The notes: generated by a model from the sequence alone, not told the origin. Numbered from the stretch's first letter, positions 10,122 through 21,795 are shown. The stretch: 64,000 nt of DNA from Prionace glauca (GCA_037974335.1 CM075734.1:25942000-26005999), one strand, 5' to 3'. A program made the numbers and translations.

Positions 10122-13100
10122 CTAATCCAAGCAAAAGAGAAAATAAATCTCTATTGAAGCAAGTCAAGATGTGAAATATAACAAACTGTACAATACATTA
10201 AAAGTAATCGTGGGCATCTGCTCATTTCATGATGGCCAGTGCGATGCAAAGTGATGCATTATCGGATGCCATTAATGCCATCAAGCAAGATGCATAATAG
10301 CTGCAGTTCTGTTTGCCACCTACTTTTCCACCATGCTCCTGTCTGCACTGAAAGGTCTCAAAGACATAAGAGTTTATATTCAGTTCTGGATAGATGGTAA
10401 TTTCAATCTGAAAACGCTCAAGATGCCTAGAAAGAGCACAGAACAGCTGCTGAGTGAGTCCAGAGGGCGTCCAGCAGCCTGTTGACCGTTTTGTGTAGGC
10501 CTCAGAATGCTTCAGCCTTACGCCTGAAAAAGACAAAGATGATGTGCCAGTCGGTCTTTAGGCACAAACTCTCAGATACCATAGTCAAAATCAATAATAC
10601 GCTCCTCAGAAGCTCCGTCAACCTGGGAATATTCTCTCCAACAACACTACTTTGAATGATAAAATCGACCATCACCTGGCAGAATGAGCTTAGTATTTGG
10701 CAGACTCACCAACAGGCTTCCAAGAGAGAATGAACTTTGTCTCAAAAAGATCAATGTCAACAGGCACTGCTTCCTGCATCACTTCTCTATAGCTGTGAGA
10801 GATGGGCAACCTACCAACTTCACCCAAAGCAACTAGATGCATTACACCTTCATTGGCTAAGACCTATCTACAATATAGGCAGGTCCCAATGGCAGGACCC
10901 ACAACCTGACACTGAAGTTCACAGCCCAACTACTTCACACCAATATCCCACCCACAAATTCCCCCCTCCCATAGACGCACACCAATCCAGGTTCACACAT
11001 ATACACACCTGAAACAAACACCACTTCCATTCACACCATGCACATTGATACCGACACACATTTATCCACCCATAGACTTCTAGAGCACAAACACACATGT
11101 CCCTACATCTCACCACCGATTTACACACAACAAGCACACTAATGTAGACCTTACCCAGATCCTTACTGACTGATCTCCGAATCGGCTGTCCCAGAGACAC
11201 ATGTTTCACCTCACACCAGTAAGTGCAGTTACTCTCCCACTCTGCTGTTGGCACAGTGAGCTGGCTCACTGTCTGGTAGGTGCTGTTACTGCCCAAAGCC
11301 ACTGCAAACTGCATCACTCCTGTGTCCACTGGGCCATTCTCATCTCTCCAAGTCACAGAGATAGCAGCAGGGTAAAAGTCTGACACCAAACAACTTATTA
11401 CAACAGTTAGCCTTGCAGATGCTGCATCAACAGAGGGAGAGATCAGTTGGATGACAGGCTCCTGAATATAGCCATCTACAGCAGAAAGAACAGGTCATTA
11501 GATAAGAGATTAAACCAATATTTACTGCTTTATCACTTACATCAGATCAAATGCATTTAAAACATGTTGAGTGAAGCTAGAAAGTACTGAGTATCCTGCT
11601 TAAGTAGCATCAATAATTTTGCAAAAAAGCAGAATTGGACATTCAGTAGGTTCATTTTTGTACAACCTGATTAGTCAAACAACAGGTAAAACATTCAATG
11701 GTTCCTAAACTGTTAAAGCGCAAGGTAGCAGACTCAGTACAAGATAACGTGTTTTATACAAAAACTTATGCTATGCTTGATAAATAGACTTTGCAGTTAT
11801 TTAACTCAATGGCATAATAATAAGCTGAGAACATAAGATAGAATGGAAACCTTTCAGTTTATTTTCTTACCAGCTATCATTGACAATGTAACATGTCTCA
11901 CAACACCAGCATAAAGATTTATTTGGAATCGCAAGTTTTCGGAGCGTTGCTCTTTCATCATGTGAGTGATGAAGGAACAGCACTCTGAAAGCTTGTGATT
12001 CCAAATAAACCTGTTGGACTTTAACCTGGTGTTGTGAGACTTCTTACTGTGCCAACCCTAGTCTAACACCAGCACCTCCACATTATAATTGACAATGTCA
12101 CTGACTTTTCTTAATCTACATAAAACCCCAGGAAAGGTGAACAATCACAGGCACAGCTTAAGAAAGAGAAACCATAAAATGTTTTCCTGCTCTGTAATTT
12201 ACTGATGCATTGTTAAAAATCTACCTTTCTTGATGTCAGTGTATTTGCAGATGATAAACATCTGCTACCAAATTCCTTCTTCTGCTGTCTACGCTTGATA
12301 GACCAATCCCACCCACGACAAATAATCATCCAAAAGCCTCCTAACGTTATTAATTGAGATTTTAAAAAATTTGATAGGAATGTATTGCATAGAATTACAT
12401 AAGAACATAAGAAATAGGAGCAGGAGTAGGCCATCTGGCCCTTCGAGCCTGCCCCGCCATTCAATAAGATCATGGCTGATCTGTCGTGGCTCAGTTCCAC
12501 ATTCCCGCCCTCTCCCCATAACCCTTAATCCCCTCGCTTATCAAAAACCCATCATCCCGCGTCTTAAAAATATTTAGCGAGGTAGCCTCCACCACTTCAA
12601 TGGGCAGAGAATTCCAGAGATTCACCACCCTTTGAGTGAAGAAGTTCTTCCTCAACTCCGTTCTAAACCGCACCCCCCTTTATCTTGAAGCTGTGCCCCC
12701 TAGTCCTACTATCCTTTCTGAGCGGGAAGAGTCTCTCCACCTCTATCCTATCCATCCCATTCATCATCTTATACGTCTCAATGAGATCTCCCCTCATTCT
12801 TCTAAACTCCAACGAGTACAAGCCTAGTTCATTCAGCCTCTCCTCATAGCTCAACCCCCTCAACTCCGGTATCACTCCGGTATCCTCTGCACTCCCTTCA
12901 AGGCCAAAATATCCTTGCGTAAGTACGGCGCCCAAAACTGCACACAGTACTCCAGCTGCGGCCTCACCAATGCCCTATACAGCCGCAGCAAGACCTCCCT
13001 ACTTTTATATTCAATCCCCCTCGCGATGAAGGCCAGCATCCCATTCGCCTTCCTGACCACCTGCTGCACCTGCAAGCTGGGTTTTTGCGACTCATGCACA

Positions 13101-16100
13101 AGGACCCCGAGGTCCCTCTGCACCGTCGCCTGCTGCAGTTTTTCTCCACGTAAGTAATAATCCTCCCTACCATTATTCCTACCAAAGTGGACCACCTCGC
13201 ACTTGCCAACATTAAATTCCATTTGCCAGTTCCTGGCCCATTCACCCAGCCTATCTAGATCCTTCTGCAGACTCTCCACACCCTCCTCACAATTTGCCTT
13301 TCCCCCAATCTTGGTGTCATCAGCAAATTTCGACACCCTGCACTCGGTTCCCTCCTCCAGATCATCTATATAAATGGTAAATAGCTGAGGCCTCAGCACC
13401 GACCCCTGAGGCACTCCACAATTCTAGCTCTGTTTTTTAAAACATCAAAAGATTTAGAGTACCCAGAGTCTGATAACGACATCTGTGACTACCAATATTC
13501 AAACAGAAATATTACTGTACTTTGGAAACAAAAAAAGTTATGAGAATAATAACATATAGCTATGTAATTATAAAAATGTTTTGAATCCTTTTTAGTAATT
13601 TGATGCACAACACTAACATTATATGGAGAGACATTCAGATATTTCCTTGAACATGCTTCATTCCTTATTTAAGATAATAGTAATTAATGAGTTCATTCCT
13701 CTGATTCCTGGAATGAAAGGTTTAACTTATGTGGACAGGTTGGACTTGTATCCATTGCAATTTAGGAAAATCAGAGCTGATTTTATTGAAACAAAAAAAG
13801 ATTCTGAAGAGACTTGACAGGGTGGATGCTAAGAGGCTGCTTCCCTTTGTAGGGAGTCTTGAAGGGACATAGGGGCCTTCTATTTAGGACTTCTTTCTCT
13901 CAGAGCACCATTAGCCTGTGAATTGCTCTTCCCCAGACAGCAGTAGAGACTGGGTCGCTGAATGCATTTAACTCTGTGTTAGATAGATTTTTGATTGACA
14001 ATGGAGTCAAGGCTCACGGAGGATAAATGGGAAAGTCGAGTTGAGGCCACAGTCAGATAAGCTATGATTGTATTGAATGGTGGAGCAGACCAATGGGATG
14101 AATGGCCTGTTCCTGCTCCTAACCAACACTCACTGTGGTCTGGTGGAGATGCTGGTTTGAAACTGGTGCATAAAGTACAAGTGGTCAACATCAGTGGTGG
14201 CCAGCACTAATTTCAGAAAAAACACACTGCGACGATCTGATGGGTAATACCTCTGCAATATGACGAGGAGACTGGAGAATGTGGCTTTTTTTTTGGATGA
14301 GAAAGTTTTCATATAATTTTTCCCTCTGTCACATGGGCCCAATATTTTAATATTATAGATCTTGCCAACCTCAACTGAATTGAAGCCAAATAAAGGTGCA
14401 AATGAGAACTTATTGCTCCTATGTGCTGGTGTTTCTGGATAGGGAATTAATTGAATCAATTGTTGAGGTTGGTGGGGTTTAGCTATTAAGAAGGGGGATG
14501 TTTGTTAAATCCAATCATCTTTTCTTACTCCTAAATATGTCAAACATCCAATGCCTGACTGTAATCATATGATCAAATTAAGGAAAAGTCTGTATTTTTA
14601 ATGTTTTATATAATACATTAATAAATATTACAGCCTCAGCAATAACAACACAATAACATCAACATTGACTAAAAGCGTCTGTTCTGTTAAAGTCGTGAGA
14701 CTTAATTAGAAGCCAGTATTCAATAAAGCTCCCATTCAGGATCTGGAAACAATCTGTTTAATAAACCTACCATCTTTACTGATCGTTCTGGTGATTGGCA
14801 AAGACAGGGTTTCATGCGAAACAATGCAGGTATAACGAGAACCACTGAGCCATTGCGATGTTGAAATTGCTAATTTGCTGATCATGGTGTAATGGCCATC
14901 TGAATCCATCAGTCCACCTGAGTGTAGAATTTCTGAAAGTACCTGCACGCCTCCTTTATACCAAGACACAGATATTTTTTTGGGGTAGAAGCCTTTCGAC
15001 ACACAAACAATTGTACTGCCAGTCTGCTGGGAAATTCCCCTGGAAGGTGCGTAATGGACATTCACTGAAGGTGGCGTTGATAAAATGGCTGAAAGTAGAA
15101 AGGGGGTGGGGGGGAAGGTAATTAATTTCCATTATATTTCACCACATTAAAACAACATGGCCTATCACAGCTCTGATTAAAGCTAGTTGCAAGGAATCTC
15201 TTACATATTTCTCTAATCCAGTTTCTGTGCTCATTTAAAGTTACGCATTAGATTTGTTCTACAGCCAGGCTCCTCAAAATATTTCCTTTTGTGTTTTTCC
15301 CATATTTGTGCTTCAAATTATGTGACTGGGCTGAGGATTAAACGTTTAAACAGTTGGTATTAGACTGTTGGGAAAACTTGGGTTCATCTGCTTTGAAAGA
15401 AAATGTACATTGATAGCCCTTACGGAGCTTTAAACTGGTTTAAACAAACAAGGTCAGGACATTAGGAAATAATTTGTGTAAAGTTTAATGCCTGAATTGA
15501 CCTTTGAGCTTGGACTGTAGGGGAATGATCTGGATTAATTTGGCAGATAGTTAACACTGTATTAAGGAATCAATAGATTTCTATGGATTGGCTGAGCAGC
15601 CTCTTGCATTAGTTTCTTTCTCTATGAAATTTAATGTATCCTGGGTAAATTAAACTTACAAATATAGTATACATTTCAAAGCAAGAGAACACTTTATTAT
15701 CTAATTTGGGAAAATCAAACACAACATCATTGATAAATGTGCAATTAAATGAATGGTATCCTTGAAGTTCGCATAGTTGATCCATCTGTACCAGCTTCAC
15801 TACATTGGCTCTGCCCTCATCCATCTGTACCAGCTTTACCCCATTGGCTCTGTCTCATTCTATCTGTAAGAAGTCTCACAACACCAGGTTAAAGTCCAAC
15901 AGGTTTATTTGGTGGCAAAAGCACTGTCTTTCAGAGCGCTTCTTCCCTTTCATCAGGAGAGTCACCTGACAAAGGTGCAAGCACTCCAAAAGCTAGTGGT
16001 GTTTGCTACCAAATAAACCTGTTGGACTTTAACCTGGTGTTGTGAGACCTCTTACTGTGTTTACCCCAGTCCAATGCCGGCATCTCCATATCATTCCATC

Positions 16101-18512
16101 TGTACCAGCTTCGCCCCATTGACTCTGCCCCTGATCCATCTGTACCAGCCTCACCCCATTGGCTCTGCCCAACTCCATCTATACCAGCTTCTCATGCCCA
16201 ATACTTGGCAGGAAGAATTAAAAATTGGTATGTTCCTTAAGTGAAGAGAAATTGCTATACAGAGGGATCTGGATGTTCCTAGCACATGAACAACAGAAAG
16301 TTAGCATGCAGGTATAGCAAATGATTAAGAAAGCAAATGTAGTAATTTAGTTTCTCACAAGGGGAATGTAATATTAAAGGAGGGATGTTTTGCTCCAGTT
16401 GTATAGGGTGTTGTGAAATCACATCTAGATTATGATGTACAGTTTTAATCTCCTTATTTAAGGAAGGACAAACTTGTATTAGAGACAATTCAGAGAAGGT
16501 TCACTTGATTGATTCCTGGGATGGAGGAAGTTACCTTCAGAGGAAAGGTTGGAAAGGCTGGGCATTGGAATTTAGAAGATTGAGAAGTGATCTTCCTGAA
16601 ATATATAATGTCCTGAAGAATCCCAATAGAGTGGATACTGGGAGCATCATTCCTCTTGTTGGAGAGACTAGAACTAGGAGACACAATTGAAAATTAACCG
16701 GTCTCCCATTTAAGACAGGGGCGAGAACATTTTTCTCTGAGTGTTGTGAGTATTTGGAACTCTCTTCCTCAAGAGTGGTGGGGGCAAGGACATTGAATCT
16801 AATCAAATCTGTGTTAGATATGTTTTTGATCTACAATGGGGTCAAGGGTTATGGGGGATGGTGAGGAATTTGGAGTTGGAGCCATAATTAGATCAGCCAT
16901 GATCTTACTGAATGGCTGAGCACATTTGAGGGCTGAATGGCATGGAGCTCCTAAAACTTGTGTTCAGATTTATCTCCCCCATTGACTCCATCCCATTCCA
17001 CCTGTATCAGTTTCATCCAGTTGACTCTCCCCCAGTCCATCTGTAACAGGTTGATATCATTGACTTTGTTGCATATAAATTAATTCAAAAATATCCAGAA
17101 GAAAAACATCAAGACATCCTCAATTACCACAGTAAAAAAGAAATACCTTATACCAGTATAGTCACCAATATTATTTTTAAAAATTCTTTGATGAGATGTG
17201 GACACGACTGGCAACTGCCAGCATTTGTTGTCCATCCCGAATTGCCATTTCAGCGTACTGTTAAGAAACAACCACGTTGCTGAGTTTGGAGTCACATGTA
17301 GGCCAGACCAGGTAAGGATGGCAGATTTCTTTCTTTAAAGTTTTTAAGTTTAGTGTCACAAGTAGGCTTACATTAACACCACAATGAAGTTACTGTGAAA
17401 ATCCTCTAGTTGCCACATTCCGGCACCCGTTTGGATACACTGAGGGAAAATGCTGCATGGCCAATGCACCTAACCAGCACATCTTTCAGACTGTAGGAGG
17501 AAACTGAAGCACCCGGACAAAACCCATACAGATACAGGGAGAATGTGCAGACTCCGCACAGACAGTGACCCAAATTGGGAATCAAACTCAAGTCCCTGGT
17601 GCTGTGAGGCATCAATGTTAACTACTTTGACACCATGCTGCTCACAATAAAGAAAGATGCGTTTGTATGACCAACAACAATGGCTTCATGGTCATCAATA
17701 GATTCCTAATTCCTATTTTTTATTAAATTCAAACCTCACCCTTTACCATGTCATTACTCCAGTCTGTGGATTACTAGCCAGTGACAACACCACTGCCTTA
17801 TGATCCCCATTCCACTCTGAGGAACAGATTATATTTGAAATGATTATAGGACATTGAAGAGGGAATAACCCTCTTTTGGTGACCTCTAGATCATTGCTCT
17901 TCAAGGTTCTTTCCTAGCTATGGCTGGGGACGGGTGGTGGTGGGGGGGCGGGCAGTTTGATTCAAGTCATTTGGCAGCCAGAGTAAATCCTCCCACTCGG
18001 CTAAATATTTCCCATCACTTACTTGGTTTCACCTTCAGTGTGGTTCCACAGCCACACCAGTCATCAGCTTCTTTCTCATTTTGACAATAGTATCTGGTCG
18101 AATCCTCCAGTTTCACGTTGTCGATTTTTAAAGTGTATTTGCTCTCACCGGAAAAACGGGGCTCGATCCCCGGCATTCGGGTAAAATTGCTGGATTCCTG
18201 TCTCCAGGACACGAGCCACTTGATCTCGGTGGAGCCAGGTGGTACATAACCCCACTTGGTAAGGAGATTGATCTGGCTGGTTCCACACTGGAGTGTCACC
18301 GATTCTCCCTCCTGACTGAATACAGTGGTGGATGGTATGTGTAGAGCAGTGTGGGAGACAAGTGGATCTGAAATGGAAAAAAAGAGATGGGAATTGTTCA
18401 GGAGAATTCCAGTGAGGACAATGTGAAGATGAAGACAATGTAGGGAGCTTGGCTCTTTACCCGTCTGGAGGAGAATCAGAAAGAACGACCAAAACATCCT
18501 TTGCATTTTCAT
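9984..18512 (-). CDS. IgSF receptor gene A: leader-V-C1-C1-TM (gene model)
   Basis: Five exons on the minus strand join in frame: leader 18461-18512, V 18023-18367, C1 14771-15088, membrane-proximal C1 11155-11475, transmembrane 9984-10121. Every internal boundary is phase 1 with GT-AG sites. The predicted product is a type I cell-surface receptor with an N-terminal V domain whose G strand looks J-like, so it resembles non-rearranging antigen-receptor relatives. It is the inverted duplicate of gene B. It has no counterpart of gene B's middle C1 exon, and I found no homologue of gene B's cytoplasmic exons. Reading on past 9984 adds 20 codons to a stop at 9922, with an AATAAA on the minus strand at 9839-9844, so a short-tailed form ending there is possible. 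All domain cysteines are present and no exon is disrupted, so I take it as a functional or recently functional gene. The family name is not recognised. Confidence 0.8.
10222..10925 (+). mobile_element. LINE reverse-transcriptase 3' fragment (RTE-like)
   Basis: Plus-strand readings across frames give RVYIQFWIDGNFNLKTLK, then LKKTKMMCQ, then NDKIDHHLAE, then SLLYSCERWATYQLHPKQLD and a WQDP...TEV block. This is the order found in the C-terminal half of RTE/L2-type LINE polymerases. It is degenerate and lies in the gene A intron between the proximal C1 and TM exons. Assignment to RTE rather than a sister clade is tentative. Confidence 0.7.
11155..11475 (-). CDS. Gene A exon 4: membrane-proximal C1 domain
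   Basis: This is a 107-codon C1 domain (VVISCLVSDFYPAAISVTW, then TYWCEVKHVSLGQ). About 92 of 107 residues match gene B's third C1 exon, far more than the other paired exons do. The conserved tract runs into both flanking introns. It has an extra Cys (SNCTYWC) where gene B has SKYTYWC, possibly free for a chain-chain disulfide. Confidence 0.85.
11892..12090. repeat. Fold-back (inverted-repeat) element
   Basis: The left arm (gtctcacaacaccag...) and right arm (ctggtgttgtgagac) are inverted copies that also share an aataaacc/ggtttatt portion. A central GC-rich block includes agtgatgaaggaacagcact. A near-identical layout recurs at 15.87-16.09 kb, with partial copies at 38.94 and 57.0 kb. Confidence 0.75.
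12399..13425 (-). mobile_element. CR1-clade LINE, young 5'-truncated copy
   Basis: Minus-strand reading frames show [37 protein letters not shown] and further C-terminal blocks. The 3' end is followed by the same untranslated tail as the 42.6 and 52.3 kb copies. The frame is interrupted, for example at GVQRIPE, where the intact copies read [12 protein letters not shown]. It sits in gene A's C1-C1 intron, in the same orientation as the gene. Confidence 0.9.
13640..14125 (+). mobile_element. CR1-clade LINE 3' end, old copy
   Basis: It has PGMKGLTYVDRLDLYPLQFR, then a diverged C-terminal region and a tail ending in tggcctgttcctgctcct. It is old and degenerate, inside gene A's intron. Confidence 0.75.
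14771..15088 (-). CDS. Gene A exon 3: membrane-distal C1 domain
   Basis: This is a 106-codon C1-set Ig domain with the B-strand block STIVCVSKGFYP, the C-strand block ISVSWYKGG and the F-strand block SRYTCIVSHE. The FYP motif after the first Cys and CxVxH around the second are C1 hallmarks shared with Ig, TCR and MHC constant domains. It is the same length as gene B's first C1 exon (318 bases) but only about half identical in residues. Confidence 0.85.
15868..16090. repeat. Fold-back (inverted-repeat) element
   Basis: The left arm gtctcacaacaccaggttaa and right arm ttaacctggtgttgtgagac are exact inverses that continue through about 35 bases including the aggtttatttgg part. The sequence tcattctatctg before and tcattccatctg after may be a target duplication or simply adjacent minisatellite units. 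Confidence 0.8.
16225..16960 (+). mobile_element. CR1-clade LINE, old copy
   Basis: It shows degenerate RT C-terminal blocks (LEFRRLRSDLPEIYNVLK) and a tail with catgatcttactgaatggct. It is inserted into the minisatellite. Confidence 0.75.
17163..17815 (-). repeat. tRNA-headed SINE (second family) interrupted by a V-SINE
   Basis: The outer element shows ggagtcacatgtaggccaga at about 17290 and resumes after 17641 with aatggcttcatggtcatcaa and a reversed tRNA-like head (gtggattactagccagtgac). The insert at 17335-17640 is a minus-strand V-SINE. Confidence 0.75.
17335..17640 (-). repeat. V-SINE (HE1-like), minus strand, nested
   Basis: It has the tail (acaatgaagttactgtgaaa), the V domain (tgtaggaggaaactgaagca) and a head with gtgaggcatcaatgttaact. 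It is inserted inside another SINE. Confidence 0.8.
18023..18367 (-). CDS. Gene A exon 2: V domain with J-like end
   Basis: This is a 115-codon V-type Ig domain. The B-strand Cys is in ESVTLQCGTS, the C-strand Trp in EIKWLVSWRQ, and the F-strand motif is DSTRYYCQ. The G strand is WCGCGTTLKV (18045-18059 for WCGCG), so V and J-like parts share one exon with no recombination signal needed. One N-glycosylation site (NFT) is visible. The acceptor is a pyrimidine-tract AG at 18368-18369. The donor is GT at 18021-18022, phase 1. Confidence 0.85.
18461..18512 (-). CDS. Gene A exon 1: signal peptide
   Basis: It encodes MKMQRMFWSFFLILLQT, a short basic start followed by a hydrophobic run. The donor is GT in phase 1. 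The start at 18512 is the first ATG after an upstream region without ATG in frame. The internal ATG at 18506 aligns better with gene B's start (MQEMFCTF), so either may be used. Confidence 0.75.
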
Positions 18513-20698
18513 CTGGGTGGCTGCTTCCACTACACGCCGATGAGAAGCTCAAGTGCAGTTTTGTTCTCCAAAGGAGGATTTAGGTCATGTACTTCCTTCT
18601 TCTTTTGCTTTTATCAGCTTTGCAAGTTAAAAGTTGTGAAGATTGCCTCTAAATCTGCAGTCAACACTGGATAGACACCTTCTGGATCTCCACCCTTTCC
18701 CACAAACTGCTTCCTGGTGTCAGAAATATCTCGTTAGCAACAAGAAAACTGGAGACATTTGGATTTGTCGACCTGGTCTTGTTAAAGTGAAAAGGGTAAA
18801 TGTGGAGACTTAGTTCAACTACATTGCAAGAGCAGGATACTGGGAAGACAATTTGAGTTTGGCAAGTTCTCCAGAGAAAGAGTGATCCACACTTAAATGA
18901 ATTCTCAGGAAAGTCCTGGTACTGTCTGCAAAAGAAGGTTATTTTTAACTTCAGTAGTTTTGCCGAATTGGCGAAATTATTCACTAACCGAAAGGGAAAG
19001 ATAACCAGTTTCTTGCAATACTGAGCCACTAATAGAATACGAGAGTCAGTGTCTGGATATGTCCTGTCAGCAGTTTTCACATTTTTCAGTGTTAGATATT
19101 CCATGTTATTCCAAAACTTTCAGCTGTGAATTAACTTACTGGGCATCTGTCATAAATAAATTTTGTTGAGTGATTGCAGGAAATTGCTCCATAAGATATA
19201 AGACTAACACTTTTAACTATTTACTTTAAACATATAGATTGCCACAACTACATTAAGAAAGTATAACTTTGTTTATTTACCTAGAACATGATTTATGTTA
19301 GACTGGGTGTGATCAAACAACAACATTGTATAGTTACCTTTAGCAGAATAAAGTGCTTTGCAGGAGCAATATAAAATTAAATTTGACAACAAGCCACCTA
19401 AGGCAATCTTAGGGCACAAAGCAAAATGCTCGTCACCGAGGTGACATTTAAGAATCATCGAGGAGGAGGAAATAAAGTCGAGGAGGAGGAAATAAAGTCA
19501 AAGAGGATAGAGATTGGACAACTAAAAACATAGCTACCAGTACGATGGAGTGATTAAAATCAAGAGGCCTGCATTAGATGAGTGCAAACACCAAGGAGCT
19601 TTATGAGTCTTTATGAGGAGATTACAGAGATATTGCTGGGCAAGGCCACAGAGGGATTTGAAAACATGGATGAGAATTTTAAATTTAAATTGCTTGACCG
19701 CGAACCAATGTCAGTCAGCAATTACAGGGGTGATAGGTGAATAGGATTTGGTGCAAGTTAGGTCGTGAGCAGTAGAATTTTGGATGATCTCAGGTTTACA
19801 GAAGTCAGTTACACTCAGAATCATGGCACAATGTGTAGTGGGGAGGTTGTGCTCTCTCCCCAACTTGCACTGGGCCCAGTGGTTGATATGGTGCCTGTTA
19901 ACCTGGTCCACACCAACAGTTGGTGCCGATGGTGGAGAGTGCAAGGTTCCCCATGATCTGAGTGAGGGAGTGATTTCTTTGGCAGACTTGTGGGCTAGGG
20001 TCAGGAGGACGCAGTCAGAAATATGGTGAAGGAGCCACTGAGAGTGGCCCAATAGGTAAACTTGGGAACCAGTACTAGCTGCTATGGATTGATGAAGACG
20101 GAAGGGATAGCATGGAATACCCTGAGTTCAGGATGCCCCAAGACACTGAAGATGAAATTTATGGTTTGGATGGTAAGCTCACTTGTGTCTCATTTGTTTG
20201 AGTGAATCAATCAACAGGAGTGCCACGGCTTGGGACACTTCAGCTTGGAGATGAGCTCCCAACATGTTGGAAATCTTTTTATATGTTAACTTTTTTGAGC
20301 ACAATGAACACTTACTGAACTGGAAATTTAGTCTGCTTCTGTTCTGCAATACACCTGGAAAGCTAGTTAAGCCTTATTTTAAGAATCCTTACCAGTACAT
20401 GTTTAGCTACCTTCTTTTGGTAAATTGCTTGCGTACATTGTCAAAAGCTTTTTTTTGTCTCTGTTCTCCCTACCCTTCAAAACTGTACCATCTCCCCTTC
20501 CTTATGAAGCCCACGACTTCTAATCTCTAATTGTCCAATATGATGATGAAAGAATGTTTCCTCTTATGAGAGAGATTAAACATATTTTAAACACAAGGGG
20601 TCTTCCATTTTGGACGGGAATGAGAAGAAAAACTTTCTTTCACTGGGTCATGAGTTCTTAGGTTCGTAATGCAGTCAACTGCAATATCATTACCAAAT
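18513..20698. other. Spacer between genes A and B, left part
   Basis: No gene is recognised. A 20-bp unit (cgaggaggaggaaataaagt) is tandemly duplicated at 19459-19498. At about 19610-19800 is a dispersed-repeat-like stretch (gggatttgaaaacatggatg, then gaattttggatgatctcagg) of unknown class. The divergent promoters of genes A and B should lie somewhere in 18.5-23.9 kb. I could not pick out a convincing TATA box or a conserved element. Confidence 0.4.
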
Positions 20699-21045
20699 TT
20701 AGGGCGTCACGGTAGCACAGTGGTTAGCACTTGCTGCTTCACAGCTCCAGGGTCCTGGGTTCGATTCCCGGCTCGGGTCACTGCCTGTGTGGAGTTTGCA
20801 CATTCTCCTCGTGTCTGCGTGGGTTTTCTCCGGGTGCTCCGGTTTCCTCCCACAGTCCAAAGATGTGCGGGTTAGGTTCATTGGCTATACTAAAATTGCC
20901 CTTTAGTGTCCTGGGATGTGTAGGTTAGAGGGATTAGCAGGTAAATGTGTAGGGATATGGGGATAGGGTCTGGGTGGGATTGTGTTCGGTGCAGACTCGA
21001 TGGGCCGAAGGGCCTGTTTCTGCACTGTAGGGTTCTATCAAATGT
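20699..21045 (+). repeat. V-SINE (HE1-like), near full length
   Basis: The tRNA-like head (gtagcacagtggttagcac, B box ggttcgattcc) is followed by the V domain (tccggtttcctcccacagtc) and the 3' part (gatgggccgaagggcctgtt, then cactgtagggttcta). It is well preserved. Confidence 0.85.
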
Positions 21046-21489
21046 GTTCCTCTTTCCAATCACGCCTTGTTTAAATCACTTCAGTCTAATGCCTACCCTG
21101 TCCGCACTACCAAATTACCAAGGACATTCTTTGGGATTGTGCACATGAGTCATTAAACCTTCTTGTCCATATTGAAGTCCCCTACTTGTCTCTCTCCTAT
21201 TCCTCATCTAGATGCTTCCTTTCAATAATATAACCTGCATGTATTGGGATTAACTTCTACACGTATCCTAAGAAATACCACTACCTCCCTTCCACCACAT
21301 TTAACTCCATAACCACTGCTGCAGCAGTTAGCTTTTTATCTGAAATTGTCAGGAATGTGTCAGATCTTTTTCTAACTTGGCAAGACTTCACTTTTCTTTC
21401 CTTCGGTCCTGCACTGAATATCAGTGTAACATTTTTCGTGGAGTGGAGTGTGAGCCAGCTCATTGGCAAGAGTTCAGTAGGTTAACAGT

Positions 21490-21795
21490 TAAAGTTTTAA
21501 GTTTGTTTATTAGTATTACAAGTAGGCTTACATTAACATTCCAATGAAGTTACTGTGAAATCTCCTTGTCACCACACTCCAGTGTCTGTTCAGGTACACT
21601 GAGGGAGAATTTAGCATGGCCAATACATTTAACCAGCACGTCTTTCAGACTGTGGGAGGAAACTGGAGCCCCCGGAGGAAACCCATGTGGACACAGGGAG
21701 AACATGCAAACTCCGCAGAGATAGTGCCTCAAGCTGGGAATTGAACCTGGGTCCTTGATGCTATGAGACAACAGTGTTAACCATTGTGCCACTGT
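21490..21795 (-). repeat. V-SINE (HE1-like), minus strand
   Basis: It has the tail, the V domain (tgtgggaggaaactggagcc) and a reversed head ending ttaaccattgtgccactgtg. Confidence 0.85.

Larger units (their letters stand above)
15775..17070 (+). repeat. About 39-bp minisatellite split by two insertions
   Basis: Units of the form ccatctgtaccagcttcacc...ttggctctgcc recur at about 15779, 15820, 16097, 16136, 16170, 16999 and 17036. The array is opened by the fold-back element (15868-16090) and by a CR1 copy (16225-16960). It lies in gene A's V-C1 intron. Confidence 0.7.

Noticed and set aside
10222-10536. 104-codon minus-strand open frame with a phase-compatible acceptor between gene A's proximal C1 and TM exons; looked like an alternative secreted tail.
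   Set aside because: The opposite strand reads as a LINE reverse-transcriptase fragment continuing across 10222-10925, so the frame is an antisense shadow of a repeat.
12872-13414. 180-codon minus-strand open frame as a host gene inside gene A's intron.
   Set aside because: It is the RT C-terminal part of a CR1 LINE ([11 protein letters not shown] and following blocks).
11155-15088. Genes A and B as MHC class I or II genes because of the C1 domains.
   Set aside because: No alpha-1/alpha-2 or beta-1 peptide-binding domain exons. The N-terminal domain is a V-type Ig domain.
9984-18512. Gene A as a pseudogene because tail exons were not found.
   Set aside because: All five exons are open, keep both domain cysteines and have consistent phases and splice sites. 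A short tail or missed exons explains the gap equally well.
20714-20735. cacagtg heptamer-like sequences resembling recombination signals near the IgSF genes.
   Set aside because: They are part of the tRNA-like head of V-SINEs (gtagcacagtggttagc), occur in every copy, and are not placed at the ends of V exons.
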